Below are positions 9,636 to 20,098 of a stretch of 64,000 nt of DNA, piece after piece; within the stretch, counting starts at the first letter, position 1, and every line of letters begins with the position of its first letter. Source of the stretch: Candidatus Electrothrix aestuarii (GTDB lineage Bacteria; Desulfobacterota; Desulfobulbia; Desulfobulbales; Desulfobulbaceae); NCBI GenBank assembly GCA_032595685.2, contig CP159373.1, positions 3,933,907-3,997,906 on the forward strand, read 5' to 3'. The notes below the pieces were generated by a model. It searched no databases and had not been told where the DNA came from. It saw only the letters and a program-made list of their open reading frames with translations. Both the position numbers and the translations under genes were made by a program.

Positions 9636-10769
9636 GTGACCGTTCGGGGATTGCATCCAGAGAGCGCAACGCTCATTCGACAGATCTTTCATGATCAGGA
9701 AGTGTTATGGCCGGAAAATAATACGTTCTCAGAAGATATTTTTTTTCAGGATATTGTCTCCCAGGGAATGGCTCCGCTCTTGTATCAGAGACTGGCAGCA
9801 AAAAGAAAAACTTCCTGGCCGCAATCTCTTTTTCTTCGCTTACAACAAACAGCGTTACGGCAGGCTGCTGTTGAAGTGGTGCTGGAAAGCGACCTTGGTC
9901 AGCTTCTTGCTTGCCTGGCAGATATAGGGGTGGCACCGCTCCTGTTGAAAGGAACACCGTTATCCTATACCCTGTACCCGGAACCGGGCCTGCGACCGCG
10001 CTGTGATACAGACCTGTTTATCCCTGAAACAGACCGGGAAAAGACATCGGCCTTGCTGAAAAAAATGGGCTATGCTCCCTTACATGAGGCGCAGGTAGAC
10101 TCTATTAACTCCCAGATGAGTTATGCAAGGAAAACCGCGCAAGGGATAACCTGTCGCTATGACCTGCACTGGCAGGTGAGCAATTGCAACAGCCGCTTCA
10201 GCCGTGACTTTATTGAGGGGAAACTCTTTGAATGCGCTGAGGCAGTATCGGCCTTGGGAGAAAATGCCCGCACTCTGAACAAGGTGGATGCGTTGATCTT
10301 TGCCTGTTTTCACCGGGCAGGCCATTTTTCCCATAGCGGAGACCGCCTGATCTGGCTGTACGATATTCACCTGCTTTGTCAGGCGTTGACAGCAAAGGAG
10401 GGCACGAGATTTCATCAGCGAGCCAAAGAACTTCAGATTATCTCGCTCTGTATTGATGCGATAAAAACAACCCAGTCCTGGTTTGGTACGGTTTGTTCTC
10501 AGGAGTTACGAAACGTTTTGCAGGAGCAGGCAGAGCATGAAACTGCTGCGTTTCTCCTGGGAAAAGACAGAAAGGAAGGTATTAAAAAACATGCCCTTCT
10601 TGAACTCCAGGGGCTCACCTGGACGCAAGGGTGTTCTTATATTGTGCAAAACCTTTTCCCTCCACCGGATTTCATGCTCTGGCGTTATCAGAAAGAAAAA
10701 AAAATCATCTTACCTTGGCTGTACGCTCGGCGTTTTGCAGAAGCGGTGGGCATTGTACTCCGCAGATAG
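9636..10769 (+). CDS. Nucleotidyltransferase-family protein (NTP_transf_5 type)
   Basis: About 377 residues starting at the GTG at 9636; the frame is open back to 9519 but that overlaps the GT gene. The central part has LLLKGTPLSY followed by RPRCDTDLFIP, the conserved metal-binding aspartate pair of the NTP_transf_5 family. A later RYDLHWQVSN supplies another conserved Asp/His stretch. Members are frequent in exopolysaccharide clusters, but their substrate is not established. It is very probably cotranscribed with the GT4 gene 5 bp upstream and the DUF218 gene 18 bp downstream. Confidence 0.75.
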   Translation: MTVRGLHPESATLIRQIFHDQEVLWPENNTFSEDIFFQDIVSQGMAPLLYQRLAAKRKTSWPQSLFLRLQQTALRQAAVEVVLESDLGQLLACLADIGVAPLLLKGTPLSYTLYPEPGLRPRCDTDLFIPETDREKTSALLKKMGYAPLHEAQVDSINSQMSYARKTAQGITCRYDLHWQVSNCNSRFSRDFIEGKLFECAEAVSALGENARTLNKVDALIFACFHRAGHFSHSGDRLIWLYDIHLLCQALTAKEGTRFHQRAKELQIISLCIDAIKTTQSWFGTVCSQELRNVLQEQAEHETAAFLLGKDRKEGIKKHALLELQGLTWTQGCSYIVQNLFPPPDFMLWRYQKEKKIILPWLYARRFAEAVGIVLRR

Positions 10770-10787
10770 GGCGGGAAAGGATTCTGT

Positions 10788-11396
10788 TTGAAAGCTCGAC
10801 TGCTTATTTTTCTCCTTGGTATGCTGTTTGGCATGGTGCTGTTTTTTGCTGGCGGGATACTTTTGATGCGCTATGCTCCTTTTCTCCTTCTTGTGGATGA
10901 GCCAGTTACGCAGGCAGATATTGCTGTTGTCCTGGGAGGAGGCGGAGGAAGTCGTCTCCGCAAGGGACTATCCCTGTATGAGGCTGGGTTTGTCAAGCAT
11001 CTGGTCCTGGTGGATAATAAAAAAAATGCCTGGGATGATATGTTGCACCGGCTTTGCCCGGATTGCGCTGAGAAAGGGAAAATAACCATCCTGGAAGGCT
11101 CTCGAAATACCTTTACTGATGCGGAATTGACCCAAGCATATTGCCGTACCAAGAGCATACACAGTATGCTGGTGGTGACCGACCCCTACCACACCCGCAG
11201 GGCCTCTGTAATTTTCAAAGCACAATTTGCAGAGAGCGATGTCAGCTTGGCTGTAGTCAGCTCCGGGGCCTTTGGCCACCGACTGGCACCGGATGAACAA
11301 TGGTGGCAGGATGACGACACCTTGCAGACTGTCTGGACAGAAATGAATAAGCTAATGATTATTTTGTTGAGAGATTATGGGATACTTGCTGACTAA
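10788..11396 (+). CDS. DUF218/YdcF-like membrane-anchored protein
   Basis: 202 residues from a TTG start. One N-terminal membrane helix (about residues 5-28) is followed by a DUF218 domain: ADIAVVLGGGGGSR, then VVTDPYHTRRA, the family's conserved His-Thr-Arg-Arg segment. DUF218 proteins (YdcF, SanA, ElyC types) are linked to envelope polysaccharide metabolism, but their chemistry is poorly defined. It overlaps the next DUF218 gene by 20 bp, implying translational coupling. The two may be diverged paralogues. Confidence 0.8.
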   Translation: MKARLLIFLLGMLFGMVLFFAGGILLMRYAPFLLLVDEPVTQADIAVVLGGGGGSRLRKGLSLYEAGFVKHLVLVDNKKNAWDDMLHRLCPDCAEKGKITILEGSRNTFTDAELTQAYCRTKSIHSMLVVTDPYHTRRASVIFKAQFAESDVSLAVVSSGAFGHRLAPDEQWWQDDDTLQTVWTEMNKLMIILLRDYGILAD

Positions 11397-11885
11397 ACTG
11401 CTTCCTCTGCCTGTTTATCCTCTGGGTATGGGGATTGTCCTTATTTTTGCCTCCTTTATTTTGCTGCGAGGCAACAGAAGATGGCTTGCCGGAATGACCT
11501 TGTTGTTGTCTGTCATTGTTCTTTGGGGGGCTTCTACACAAAAGGTTGCCGATTTTATCATGTATTCTCTGGAGCGGCATTATCCACCGGTTGCTGTTCA
11601 GGATACACCCAGGGCTGAGGCAATTGTCATTTTAGGTGGGATGACCCGAGGAATGGTCCCCGGAACCGGCCTGACCGACCTTGGAGAGGCTGTTGACCGG
11701 CTCGTTCATGGGGCCCGGCTTTTCAAGCAAGGAAAGGCTCCGCTTCTTATTTTATCTGCTGGTAATGCTCCGGGGTATCAATCCGGGGCCGAGGCTATGG
11801 CTGATATTCTTGAGTTGTTTGGTATCTCAAAGGAAGATATGTTATTGGAGACAAAAAGCAGAAATACCCTGCAAAATGCCTTGTA

Positions 11886-13750
11886 AAGGGTGTTGAAAAG
11901 TACCCCAGCATAGAGCAATTTCAGTTGTCCGAGATGCCCAATAAGCATTTTTTTTCGTTTATCAGTGTTGCTGCAGCTTGATGTCGAACACTTTCCAGGC
12001 GGATTTTAGCCTTTTTCAAACCACTATGGGCAAAGACTCTGTTTTTTGGACAAGCCGACTGTCAGGAACAGCAAAAATGAGCAAACGGGTATTGTTGGGT
12101 GCTGCAATAATTTACATTGTTTCTTTGATCTTTCTGTTATGCTGCCATTTTGAAGAGCGGCAGTTGCGGTGACTTTTTAGCAGGTTCTTTTTTGCGGGTT
12201 CCTGCCATTTTTAACAATAACAAAGAGATGCTGCTGAACGTACATCGAACTGTGATTGCGGACTGACCGCGAACCCGAACGGTTTCAAGACCGGTTTGAT
12301 GCTTTAACAGATTGAAAGGCCGTTCACAGTTCTTGCGAATATCATGCGCCTCCCGTATCTGCTCGACATGGTAAGGTATTCGCTGGAAAAAGCCTCTGTC
12401 TAATGATATGCTTCGACATTGAGGGCAGCTTCCTTTAAGAAGGCATTCACCTGTATTTGCTGCGCATTTATACTCGTGATGATCTTCGTCAACGCCCGCA
12501 TACTCCATAGGAACAGAACATTCGTTATGGCAGAAAACCGTGCCATTGGCGGTATCAACATTGTCCGGTGTAGATACTGTGGAACAGGGTGGGGTTGTCA
12601 CGTATATACCTTTTTTGTCGTGCAATGATCCGTCATTGTCATGATAGGCAGTATCGGCGGTGACCAGTTTCACCTCAACGCCCATAGCCTGCGCCACATC
12701 AACCAAAAGCGAAAGAAAATGGCTGTCATGGTGATTTGCCGGTGCAAGCAGGGAGATAATCGGAAAACTATGACCGGTTTCAGTATCAATCGCGGTTAAC
12801 GTATGCAGACGATAGCCGACTACGTATACAGATTTGTCACGCTTGTTGCGTCGTTTTCCACAGTCGCTATCGAGATCACTGTAAATACGTATGTTTTGGC
12901 CATTGATATTTAGTGAAGCCAAGGGGATTTTACATTCATTGGCCAGTTCGGTAGAGTCCACTCCGTGCAGAATATGGTCACCAAGCATCCCGGACTGCAA
13001 AAAATGGTGCAAAATATACACCGTAATATTAATTTGTTGGACAAATGTAAGGGAATGACGGAATTTGCTGAGCTGAGTATGGTCAATAATTGCTTTTTCA
13101 CGCAATGACAATCCGATAAAGGCGCGGTTCTGTTTGCGGTCAAGGCCGAGGTATTCTTTATCACAGAATTTTCGGTAGCTTATTTCTGGATACTTGATCG
13201 TCTTGAGCAGTTCGGCACGAAACATGTTGTGAGGAAATAAGTCCCGCATAGCAGGACTATAGCCCTCATAAGCTAACAGGCGATTGATAATTTCGTTGTC
13301 AAGCAGCTGGTCGATAAACCGGAGTTCTTCATCTTTGATATATTTGGCGAAACGACTTTTTCCGCAAAGCTTCATGATATTGTTATTTTTTGATTCATTG
13401 ACAATATCAGCCATCTGGTCAAGGCTGATAATGCCTTTTGTCTGAACCTGTTGCTCCACGCCGAGCAGCTCATCCGACGAGGCTGAAATCTCCTGTTTAA
13501 AATCATACTCGCCTGCGACCTGCGCAAGAACTTTTCGAGAGATTTCTTTTTTGGTTTTTCGATTCAGACGGTTCCAATTGGGATAGTTTTTCTTGAGCTC
13601 TTTTTGTACGATACGTTTGATATTTTTTATTATGCATAACACTTGAAATGAGCAAGCGATTTAATATTATTGAATTTTTTTATTATACAGGCTTTTTTAG
13701 CTTAAGCAACTGTTTTTGTGCAATATTGAGATGATCTTTTCAACACCCTT
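11886..13750 (-). mobile_element. IS1182-like insertion sequence
   Basis: 1865 bp with 15-bp perfect terminal inverted repeats AAGGGTGTTGAAAAG and a 5-bp target duplication TTGTA at 11881-11885 and 13751-13755. One transposase gene is on the minus strand. About 250 bp between the left end and the transposase stop hold no convincing gene; a 64-codon frame at 11978-12172 has no homology I recognise. The exact ends and single copy here make it a clean, probably young insertion. Confidence 0.9.
12137..13642 (-). CDS. IS1182-family DDE transposase
   Basis: 501 residues. The middle holds a DUF772-type helical segment (PHNMFRAELLKTIKYPEISY and the following part), then an RNase-H-like catalytic core with DDE candidates in GVDSTELAN and VTADTAYHD. 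A cysteine cluster (KCAANTGECLLKGSCPQC) is typical of the insertion domain of IS1182 transposases, and ENCERP-like KNCERPFNLLKHQ supplies the last acidic position. The frame is intact. Family placement is from motif layout, not from a search. Confidence 0.8.
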   Translation of the reverse strand: MLCIIKNIKRIVQKELKKNYPNWNRLNRKTKKEISRKVLAQVAGEYDFKQEISASSDELLGVEQQVQTKGIISLDQMADIVNESKNNNIMKLCGKSRFAKYIKDEELRFIDQLLDNEIINRLLAYEGYSPAMRDLFPHNMFRAELLKTIKYPEISYRKFCDKEYLGLDRKQNRAFIGLSLREKAIIDHTQLSKFRHSLTFVQQINITVYILHHFLQSGMLGDHILHGVDSTELANECKIPLASLNINGQNIRIYSDLDSDCGKRRNKRDKSVYVVGYRLHTLTAIDTETGHSFPIISLLAPANHHDSHFLSLLVDVAQAMGVEVKLVTADTAYHDNDGSLHDKKGIYVTTPPCSTVSTPDNVDTANGTVFCHNECSVPMEYAGVDEDHHEYKCAANTGECLLKGSCPQCRSISLDRGFFQRIPYHVEQIREAHDIRKNCERPFNLLKHQTGLETVRVRGQSAITVRCTFSSISLLLLKMAGTRKKEPAKKSPQLPLFKMAA

Positions 13751-14341
13751 TTGTATTGTCAAGAAATTTTTCAACAACAAGGGATCAGGAATATTCTTTT
13801 GGTGACCTCGGCCAGTCATATGCGCCGGGCCGAAGCGATGTTCAACCGCTTAGGGATAACTGTGATCCCGGCAGCTACGGATTATCAGGTGGTTGAGCAC
13901 CCATCTTCTGTGCTGGACTGGCTGCCCCGGGCCTCAGCTCTGGAGATGACGACCAAGGGCATCAAGGAATATATCGGGTTTTGGGTATATCTGTTCACAG
14001 AGACGGTAAAAGGGTAATAAGGGCAACCCATGCCTTTAGCAATGATCCAAAAATGGTTGCTGGCTGTTACAGCTCTTCTTTTGGGGATTGTTGTTTCTAT
14101 CGCAAAGCCGAGTTGGTCGGAGCAATTATCTCCTGTAATTCAGGAAAAGGAGGCTCCTGCCTCACAGGAGTTGGTCATTGCAGATAAGGGCAAGACAACT
14201 TCCGTTATCGTTGTAACGGCAAAGGCTGGTTCTAACGAACTCTTAGCTGCTGAGGATTTGGCAAAATATATTGAGATGATGTCCGGTGCCACCCCGGCAA
14301 TTGCTAATACCCCAAAGGCCATTACCGCCGCCCTACAAGGG

Positions 14342-15707
14342 CAATGGTTCGGTAAATTTTGCTTCAGATTATGCAAGTGCTGCCGCTGTATTCAACAGAT
14401 CTTCATAATCGAAGTCGAATTTATCTGAAACCAGCTCAATATCCAGTTTGGATAAAATTCGGTCAAGAAATAATTTTGCGGAATAATAGTCAGTTATATC
14501 TCTCATTGAGAAAGGAGTTCCCTGGTTTTCAACACTGTCATAAAAATTGGCTTTAGCGATTGAAACGGCGGTTAGTGAAGAGTTGAAGTGAAAATACAGT
14601 TTGTTTTCACTTCTTGCCTGACAATGCGTGAGGCCGGTATATTGTTTCGCATCCCGAAAGAGAAACTCTATCTGAAATCGAGCCTTGTAATACTTGTAAA
14701 TCAAGAATCCGTCCAGATTCAAATCGGTAGAGAAAAGAATAGCATAACTGTCGGAGCATTTCTTGTAGATATAGGCGATACGAACATTGCACTTCAGCAG
14801 CACGCTATTGACGACAGCAGTATATATAATGATTTCATCATCTTCATAACAGGTGTCGAAACGGTACGTCTCGAGTTTTTTCCATCGGATTTTTCCGTCA
14901 TATTGCCTCGGTCGCCCCGGTCCCGGCATTCTTGGCCCTGTATACAAATAGCGCATATTCGCATTTTTGGGAAATTTACTGACAAGATGCAACCCGGTAT
15001 TTTCAGTTATGCCATCGACAAACTTTTTCTTTGCCGCAGCACCGTCGTAAACAAAATAGTCAGCGATTTTATCAAGTTCTGGGGCACGGTTGATCACTTG
15101 ATTAACATAAAAATCAATTCGGCTTTCATTATCTGGGAGAGTTCCCGGAGTTTGCTCACATTCAAGATGAAAGGCTGTATTCGCTTTAAGGTCGATAACC
15201 GCAAGAGAGCTTATTTCAAGTCCAGGCAACGACTTGGAAGCGCATCCACTCCAGAACTTGGCAACATGTGGAGTTTTTATTCCTGCCTTCGGGATGAAGG
15301 AGCAGTCTCCGGCAAGAATTCTGTGAGGAGAACAGAACCTCTCCACAAGTTGCTTGTTAAAATTGAAAAAATCAAATTCTTTCTCAAAATGACTCCGGTA
15401 TGTTTTCTCGGAGAAGCGACCATGTCGGGCCATCGCAAGAAAATTGATACGGCCCGGCAGAGCGATGAAGAGAATAAAAATATGGATCAGGGCATTTTTT
15501 CTGACAGCTTTGATTCCCTCTATTTCGCTTAAAATACTTCTTATTTTTTGTTTCAACACTCTGTATGTCCAGTAATAATTTCAAGAAAGTCTCTGGACAA
15601 CAGAGAGACAAGATAAAGATAAGGTTGTTTTTATTCAAGCTTTTTTAGCCCTAAGAGGCTCTAAGTATCATTTGCCTCGCTGCTGAAAAAAAATTACCGA
15701 ACCATTG
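14342..15707 (-). mobile_element. IS4-family insertion sequence, copy 1
   Basis: 1366 bp with 14-bp terminal inverted repeats CAATGGTTCGGTAA and a 5-bp target duplication AAGGG (14337-14341 and 15708-15712). It appears identical to the copy at 20099-21464, so both moved recently. Confidence 0.92.
14369..15559 (-). CDS. IS4-family transposase, copy 1
   Basis: 396 residues. Catalytic core: first Asp in LAGDCSFIPKAG, second in YFVYDGAAAKKK, and the IS4 Y-R-E-K signature in YYKARFQIEFLFRDAK (Tyr, Arg, Glu and Lys all present). The N-terminus is helical and presumably binds the inverted repeats. The intact frame and the second identical copy suggest an active element. The long antisense frame opposite it is a shadow. 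Confidence 0.9.
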   Translation of the reverse strand: MLKQKIRSILSEIEGIKAVRKNALIHIFILFIALPGRINFLAMARHGRFSEKTYRSHFEKEFDFFNFNKQLVERFCSPHRILAGDCSFIPKAGIKTPHVAKFWSGCASKSLPGLEISSLAVIDLKANTAFHLECEQTPGTLPDNESRIDFYVNQVINRAPELDKIADYFVYDGAAAKKKFVDGITENTGLHLVSKFPKNANMRYLYTGPRMPGPGRPRQYDGKIRWKKLETYRFDTCYEDDEIIIYTAVVNSVLLKCNVRIAYIYKKCSDSYAILFSTDLNLDGFLIYKYYKARFQIEFLFRDAKQYTGLTHCQARSENKLYFHFNSSLTAVSIAKANFYDSVENQGTPFSMRDITDYYSAKLFLDRILSKLDIELVSDKFDFDYEDLLNTAAALA

Positions 15708-17854
15708 AAGGGAAACATCCTGTTTTTCTTGTCGGGCAGGAGTCATTAAAGGCGGACAAGTCTCTTGCCGTAGCTCTGAAAAAGCCGGTTAGGGTCAAAG
15801 GGCTGTTGCGCAGTGATGCCATTATCCTTCGACGCAAAGCGAATAGGGTCTATCTGGCTGGTAGTAATGACCTTAGTCATTATTTTGCGGTCATAGAACT
15901 TCTGCGCCGCTGGGGCTGTCGCTGGTATCTGCCCACGGAATTCGGCGAATGTATCCCCAGGCAGCCCCGCCTGACCATCAATGATCTGGAGTATGCCTAT
16001 GCCCCGCCCTTTGAAATTCGATCCTACTGGATTTCCTGGCTTGGGGATCAGGCCGGAAAAAAGGATTTTCAACGGCGTAATTTTATGACCCTGGGCAAGG
16101 GCGATTTTCCGCCCACAGGCCACGCCCTGGGTAAATATGTCCGGGATTTGAATAAGGACATTTTTCGTATCCCCTTGACAGCCCCGGAGACAGCCGAGCA
16201 TATCGTGAAGCAGGTGGAAGAGAAATACGCTGCCGGTGAGAGTTTTTCCCTCAGCATGGAGGACGGCGTGTATGAATCCAGCTATCCCGGGGATACCAAG
16301 TTGATGCGGCTGCAATGGGATAAATACTATCTCCGTTGGAGTGTGACCGACCCCTTCCTGGAGCTGTATAATAACGTAGCAGGCACTCTTCAAAAAAAAT
16401 ACCCGGACAGTCCGGCCAAAATAGGTTTTCTTGCCTATACCAATATGACCATCCCCCCTGTGCGGGAGATGAAGGCGGAAAAGTCCCTGTTCTGTGAGCT
16501 GGCACCCATTGATATTGATCCTATCCACGGAATGGATTCTCTCCAGTCACCGCCCCGGCAGGAATATAAGGCCTTCCTGTATAAATGGGCCAAGGTGATG
16601 GACGGACGGTTAGCGATCTATGATTACGATCAGGGAATGCTGGTCTGGCGCGATCTCCCTAATCCATCCCACCAAGCCTTTGCCCAGGATGTGCAGCATT
16701 ATCGCAAGGCCGGAATCCTGGGGATTCATACGGAAAGCCGCAATGCCATTGCTACCACCTTCCTTAACCTCTATCTCCGTGGTCAGCTGATGTGGAACCC
16801 GGATACGGATATCCGGGCTGAACTGACTGAGTTTTTTCCGAAATTTTACGGGCCAGCAGCTGAACCTATGCGGGAATATTGGGAGGCCATCTTTCAGGCA
16901 TGGGCAGAGACCATTGTCATAGAGCACGAATATTTCCTTGCTCCGGCTATTTATACCCCGAGCCTGCTCAAGACCATGAAAGTACGGATGAAAGAGGCAG
17001 AGGCATTAGTGGAACCACTGCGCAACAAGAAAAACCGCTCTCGCAATGAGCAGCTGTATCTTGATCGGCTCGCCTTTACCCGGATGAGCTGCGATATCAC
17101 GACCCTGTACCTGGCAATGGTCAAGGCCGCTGCTTCTGATATTGACTATAAGAAGGCGGTGCAGCTTGGCGAAAAGGCCCTGGTTATCCGGGAACAACTC
17201 ACAGCTATGAACGGAACCTTTACCACCTATAAAGGTATGAAGGTGGAGGACAAGGGCTATGCCTGGTGGCCAGGTGAGGTTCGGCAATACCGTGAACTGG
17301 AGCAATGGGTGAATGGTGATAAGGGGGATTTGGTGCTCAAGCTTCCCCTGGAATGGGCCTTTCGGCGTGATCCAGGAAATATCGGAATAAAGGAAAAATT
17401 TGCTGTTGAACCGGTTGATCTCACCTTCTGGCAGGCGAACCGAGGCACCTATACCCTGGACCTGCTCAAGGATTATCCGGTGACCGAATGGGAGATGCTG
17501 CGGACCGACCTGTACATGCAGGCTCAGGGGGTGCGTAACCCGGATCGACAGAGTTATATTGGCTATGGCTGGTATCGGACTGATGTGGATATTACAGCAG
17601 AGCAGGCGGACAAGAAGCTGCATCTCCGTTTTCCCGGCCTGTTCAACGAATGCTGGCTCTATCTCAACGGCGAGGACGTGGCCCATCGTGAGCAAAATTC
17701 CCTTTGGTGGAACAATGATTACCGCTTTGAATGGGATGTTGATTTGACCGGGAAGATCAAACAGGGTAAAAATATCCTTGCCCTGCGGCTGAACAGTCGG
17801 CATCATTTCGCCGGGATGTTTCGCCGACCTTTTATCTACGCTGCGCGTTGACCC

Positions 17855-17915
17855 GTAGGGGCGAACCTATGTGTTCACCCTTATGCCGGGTAGACACGCA
17901 GGTCTGCCCCGACAA
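17855..17915. repeat. Intergenic double-hairpin repeat
   Basis: Two adjacent imperfect hairpins. In the first GGGCGAAC pairs with GTTCACCC; in the second GGGTAGAC pairs with GTCTGCCC, each with one G-T wobble. It sits between the DUF4838 stop and trpA and resembles dispersed GGGGCGAAC/GTAGACACGCAGGTCTG repeats I remember from many bacterial genomes. It may act as a terminator or be a REP-like element. Confidence 0.55.
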
Positions 17916-17965
17916 TTCCGCACCAGCAAACGAAAATTTTATAAATATACTTTCAGGACAGTACC

Positions 17966-18739
17966 ATGAATATACAACAGGACTTACAAGAACGACTGAA
18001 AAAAAAGCCCATCCTCCTCATGACCCATCTGGTTCTGGGATACCCTTCCATAGCGGTCAACCGCGAGGTGATTCGCCAGATGGCGGAAAATGGGGTGGAT
18101 TGCATTGAGCTCCAGATTCCCTTTTCCGAGCCTATGGCGGACGGGCCGGTGATCCTCAAGGCCAATCAGGATGCCCTTGCTTCCGGGATTCGGGTTGAGG
18201 ACAGCTTTGCCTTTGCCAGGGAGATGGTGGAAGAGTTCCCCCAGGTTCATTTCTTTTTTATGACCTATTATAATATCGTGTTCCGGTACGGCCTGAATGC
18301 CTTTATTGAGCGGGCAGCGGATATCGGCATGAAGGGCTTTATTGTGCCTGATCTGCCGCCGGAAGAGGGGCAGGAGTATCTCCGGTTAGCCAAAGAAAAG
18401 AATATGGCGGCTATTATGTTTTTTACCCCGACTTCCACAGACGAGCGCATGGCTGAGGTGGCAGGGCAGGGCAGTGGCTTTGTTTACTGCGTGGCCCGCA
18501 AGGGGGTGACGGGCAAGCAGACCGCAATGGACGACGGTCTTTCGCAATACCTCCTGCGTTGCCGCCGGGCAACGGATTTGCCGCTGGCCGTGGGCTTTGG
18601 GATCAGCAGTCGTGAGGATGTGGCCCTGCTGGAGGGCAAGGCGGATATGGCGGTTATCGGGACTGCGACGATTAAGTTGGTTGATGAGCAAGGGCCGGAA
18701 GCGGTGGGGCCGTTTATTCGGTCGCTGGCTGGGGGGTGA
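17966..18739 (+). CDS. trpA: Tryptophan synthase alpha chain
   Basis: 257 residues, full length for the family, a (beta/alpha)8 barrel. The catalytic Glu lies in CIELQIPFSEPMADGP and the catalytic Asp in the same segment (MADG), matching E49 and D60 of the enterobacterial enzyme. The phosphate-binding loop AVGFGISSRED and the active-site loop VARKGVTGKQT are present. It converts indole-3-glycerol phosphate to indole, normally with TrpB. No trpB or other trp gene lies beside it, and the next gene encodes a NACHT NTPase, so it is a displaced or orphan gene. The ATG at 17966 is the only sensible start. Confidence 0.9.
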   Translation: MNIQQDLQERLKKKPILLMTHLVLGYPSIAVNREVIRQMAENGVDCIELQIPFSEPMADGPVILKANQDALASGIRVEDSFAFAREMVEEFPQVHFFFMTYYNIVFRYGLNAFIERAADIGMKGFIVPDLPPEEGQEYLRLAKEKNMAAIMFFTPTSTDERMAEVAGQGSGFVYCVARKGVTGKQTAMDDGLSQYLLRCRRATDLPLAVGFGISSREDVALLEGKADMAVIGTATIKLVDEQGPEAVGPFIRSLAGG

Positions 18740-18781
18740 GCAGACTCTTCGGGGCAAGAGGGAGAGGAAAAGGAGAACTGC

Positions 18782-20045
18782 ATGGAGTGGCTGGATTGGA
18801 TTACCGCCGGAGTACGCTGGCTGAAAGAGAACCCGGAAGTGACGTGGAGTGGGGCCGGATTCACCATTCTCGGTGTTTTCTATTTTGTGGTTAAAATTTC
18901 GTTGACTGTGATTATCCGCAGGGTTCGTGGCAAGCCTCCATTGTCGCCACAGAGCGATACCAGCGAATGGCAGGCCAAGAGTCAACTACATAGGGAGCAG
19001 CATACCAATTTTTACTCTTTTCCTCCTATACAAGCCTCACAGGATATAAATAAGACCAATAGCCTGCAGCACGTGGGCCGCTCTTCTTTCGTTCAAGAAA
19101 GGATCGGCATGTTGGACGTGTTCATCCGCAGGTTGACCGGTCATACTGTCCCTTTAACAACGCAACATACCAAGAAGTGGTTACCTAAGAACCGGCACAA
19201 GCTGCTCACCCGTCTGCAATGGGAGCTGAATGAACGGATCAATTCACTTCTACTTGGTCAGACCACGCTGCATCTGGACAAGGACTTATCTCCTTACGAA
19301 GTGGAGCGTCCCCATACCCGGCAGGACATCATTGACTATACCTTGGAGCGGGACGGGGCGGTCGTCGAGAGCACGGATCAGCCCATTGTCGAGCTTTTTC
19401 TTCGCCCGGATGTGGGGCAGCGGCTGGCTATCCTGGGCAGGCCGGGCAGCGGCAAGACGGTCTGCCTGCTCAAGCTGCTTGAACACCTGCTGCAACAGGC
19501 CGAGGGAGATGCGCACGAACCGCTGCCGATAATCTTTGAGTGCTCGGAGTGGGATGGCCGGGAGCTGGTGCCGTGGATGGCCTATCAACTGCATCGCAAG
19601 TACGAGATCAAGGAGGAAACGGCCCGGCAGATGGTGCAGAACCGGGATATTCTGCCCCTGTTCGACGGCCTGGATGAGCTGGCAACGGAGAAGCAGGGGG
19701 ATTTTGTCCGCTGCTTCAATGCCCTGCCCAATGACCGGCCTCAGGTCGTCTGCTGCCGGATTAAGGAGTACGAGTATCTCCAAGAAAATGCAGGGGACAA
19801 GCTGGCCCTCAGAAATGCGGTGATCCTCCGGGATATCACTAGGCAGCGGCTCAAGGGGCATCTCCTGCGGGCAGGGCTGCATGACCTCTGGACGCTGCTT
19901 GAGCAATCGGAAAACGAGGCTGATCCGTCATCTCCAAAACCTGCGGAAGAGGGGCGGGACAGGGAGCAGGCGCAGACCCTGCTGGATCTGGCCCGACGAC
20001 CTCTGTTTCTGGGGATTATGATTTCTGTGGCCGAGAAGCTGCGCC
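18782..20045 (+). pseudogene. NACHT NTPase, 5' half (3' half now at 49373-50486)
   Basis: 421 residues before the IS66 boundary. A membrane helix lies at about residues 22-44 (FTILGVFYFVVKISLTVII). The NACHT domain has Walker A GRPGSGKT (about residue 222), Walker B DILPLFDGLDELA and the sensor-like QVVCCRIKEYEYL. Joined to 50478-49373 on the minus strand after removing one copy of the 8-bp duplication GCTGCGCC, it gives a continuous 789-residue protein. NACHT proteins of the STAND class often act as sensors in immunity or cell-death control; the ligand is unknown. The present frame runs into IS66 and then IS4 sequence and is likely non-functional. Confidence 0.88.
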
Positions 20046-20098
20046 GTAACCGTTCACTCCCCTCATTCCACACAAAAAAAGAACTGGACAAAAAAGAG

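Larger units (their letters stand above)
11377..14017 (+). pseudogene. DUF218/ElyC-like protein, split by an IS1182-like element
   Basis: The gene reads 11377-11885 and resumes at 13756-14017. Removing the IS and one copy of the TTGTA duplication rejoins it in frame as a 256-residue protein (LQNAL then YCQEI). Two N-terminal membrane helices precede a DUF218 domain with EAIVILGGMTRG and a C-terminal TSASHMRRAEAMF segment that carries the conserved His and Arg residues. With the IS in place the upstream part stops immediately (TAA at the junction), losing the conserved C-terminal half. The clean reconstruction points to a recent insertion. Confidence 0.9.
14030..17851 (+). pseudogene. Secreted DUF4838-type glycosidase-like protein, split by IS4
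   Basis: Coding parts 14030-14341 and 15713-17851 rejoin in frame (816 residues) once the IS4 element and one AAGGG duplication are removed. Residues 1-30 look like a signal peptide (WLLAVTALLLGIVVSIA). Then come a GH67/GH20-type N-terminal fold and the DUF4838 core (RRWGCRWYLPTEFGE). The C-terminal region (LRFPGLFNECWLYLNGEDV onward) is a jelly-roll carbohydrate-binding domain. DUF4838 proteins are thought to act on uronic-acid or amino-sugar polymers. Its place after the EPS genes suggests trimming or degradation of the exported polymer. The 681-residue 3' frame alone lacks the export signal. Confidence 0.85.

Noticed and set aside
11978..12172. 64-codon frame with one hydrophobic stretch inside the IS1182-like element
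   Set aside because: No ribosome site or recognised family, and it overlaps the transposase end; treated as non-coding IS sequence.
14588..15532. 314-codon plus-strand frame inside IS4, repeated at 20345-21289
   Set aside because: It lies exactly antisense to the IS4 transposase, which has clear catalytic motifs; the antisense translation has no recognisable domain.
17848..18108. 86-codon plus-strand frame before and over trpA
   Set aside because: It runs through the hairpin repeat and overlaps the start of trpA in another frame; no ribosome site.
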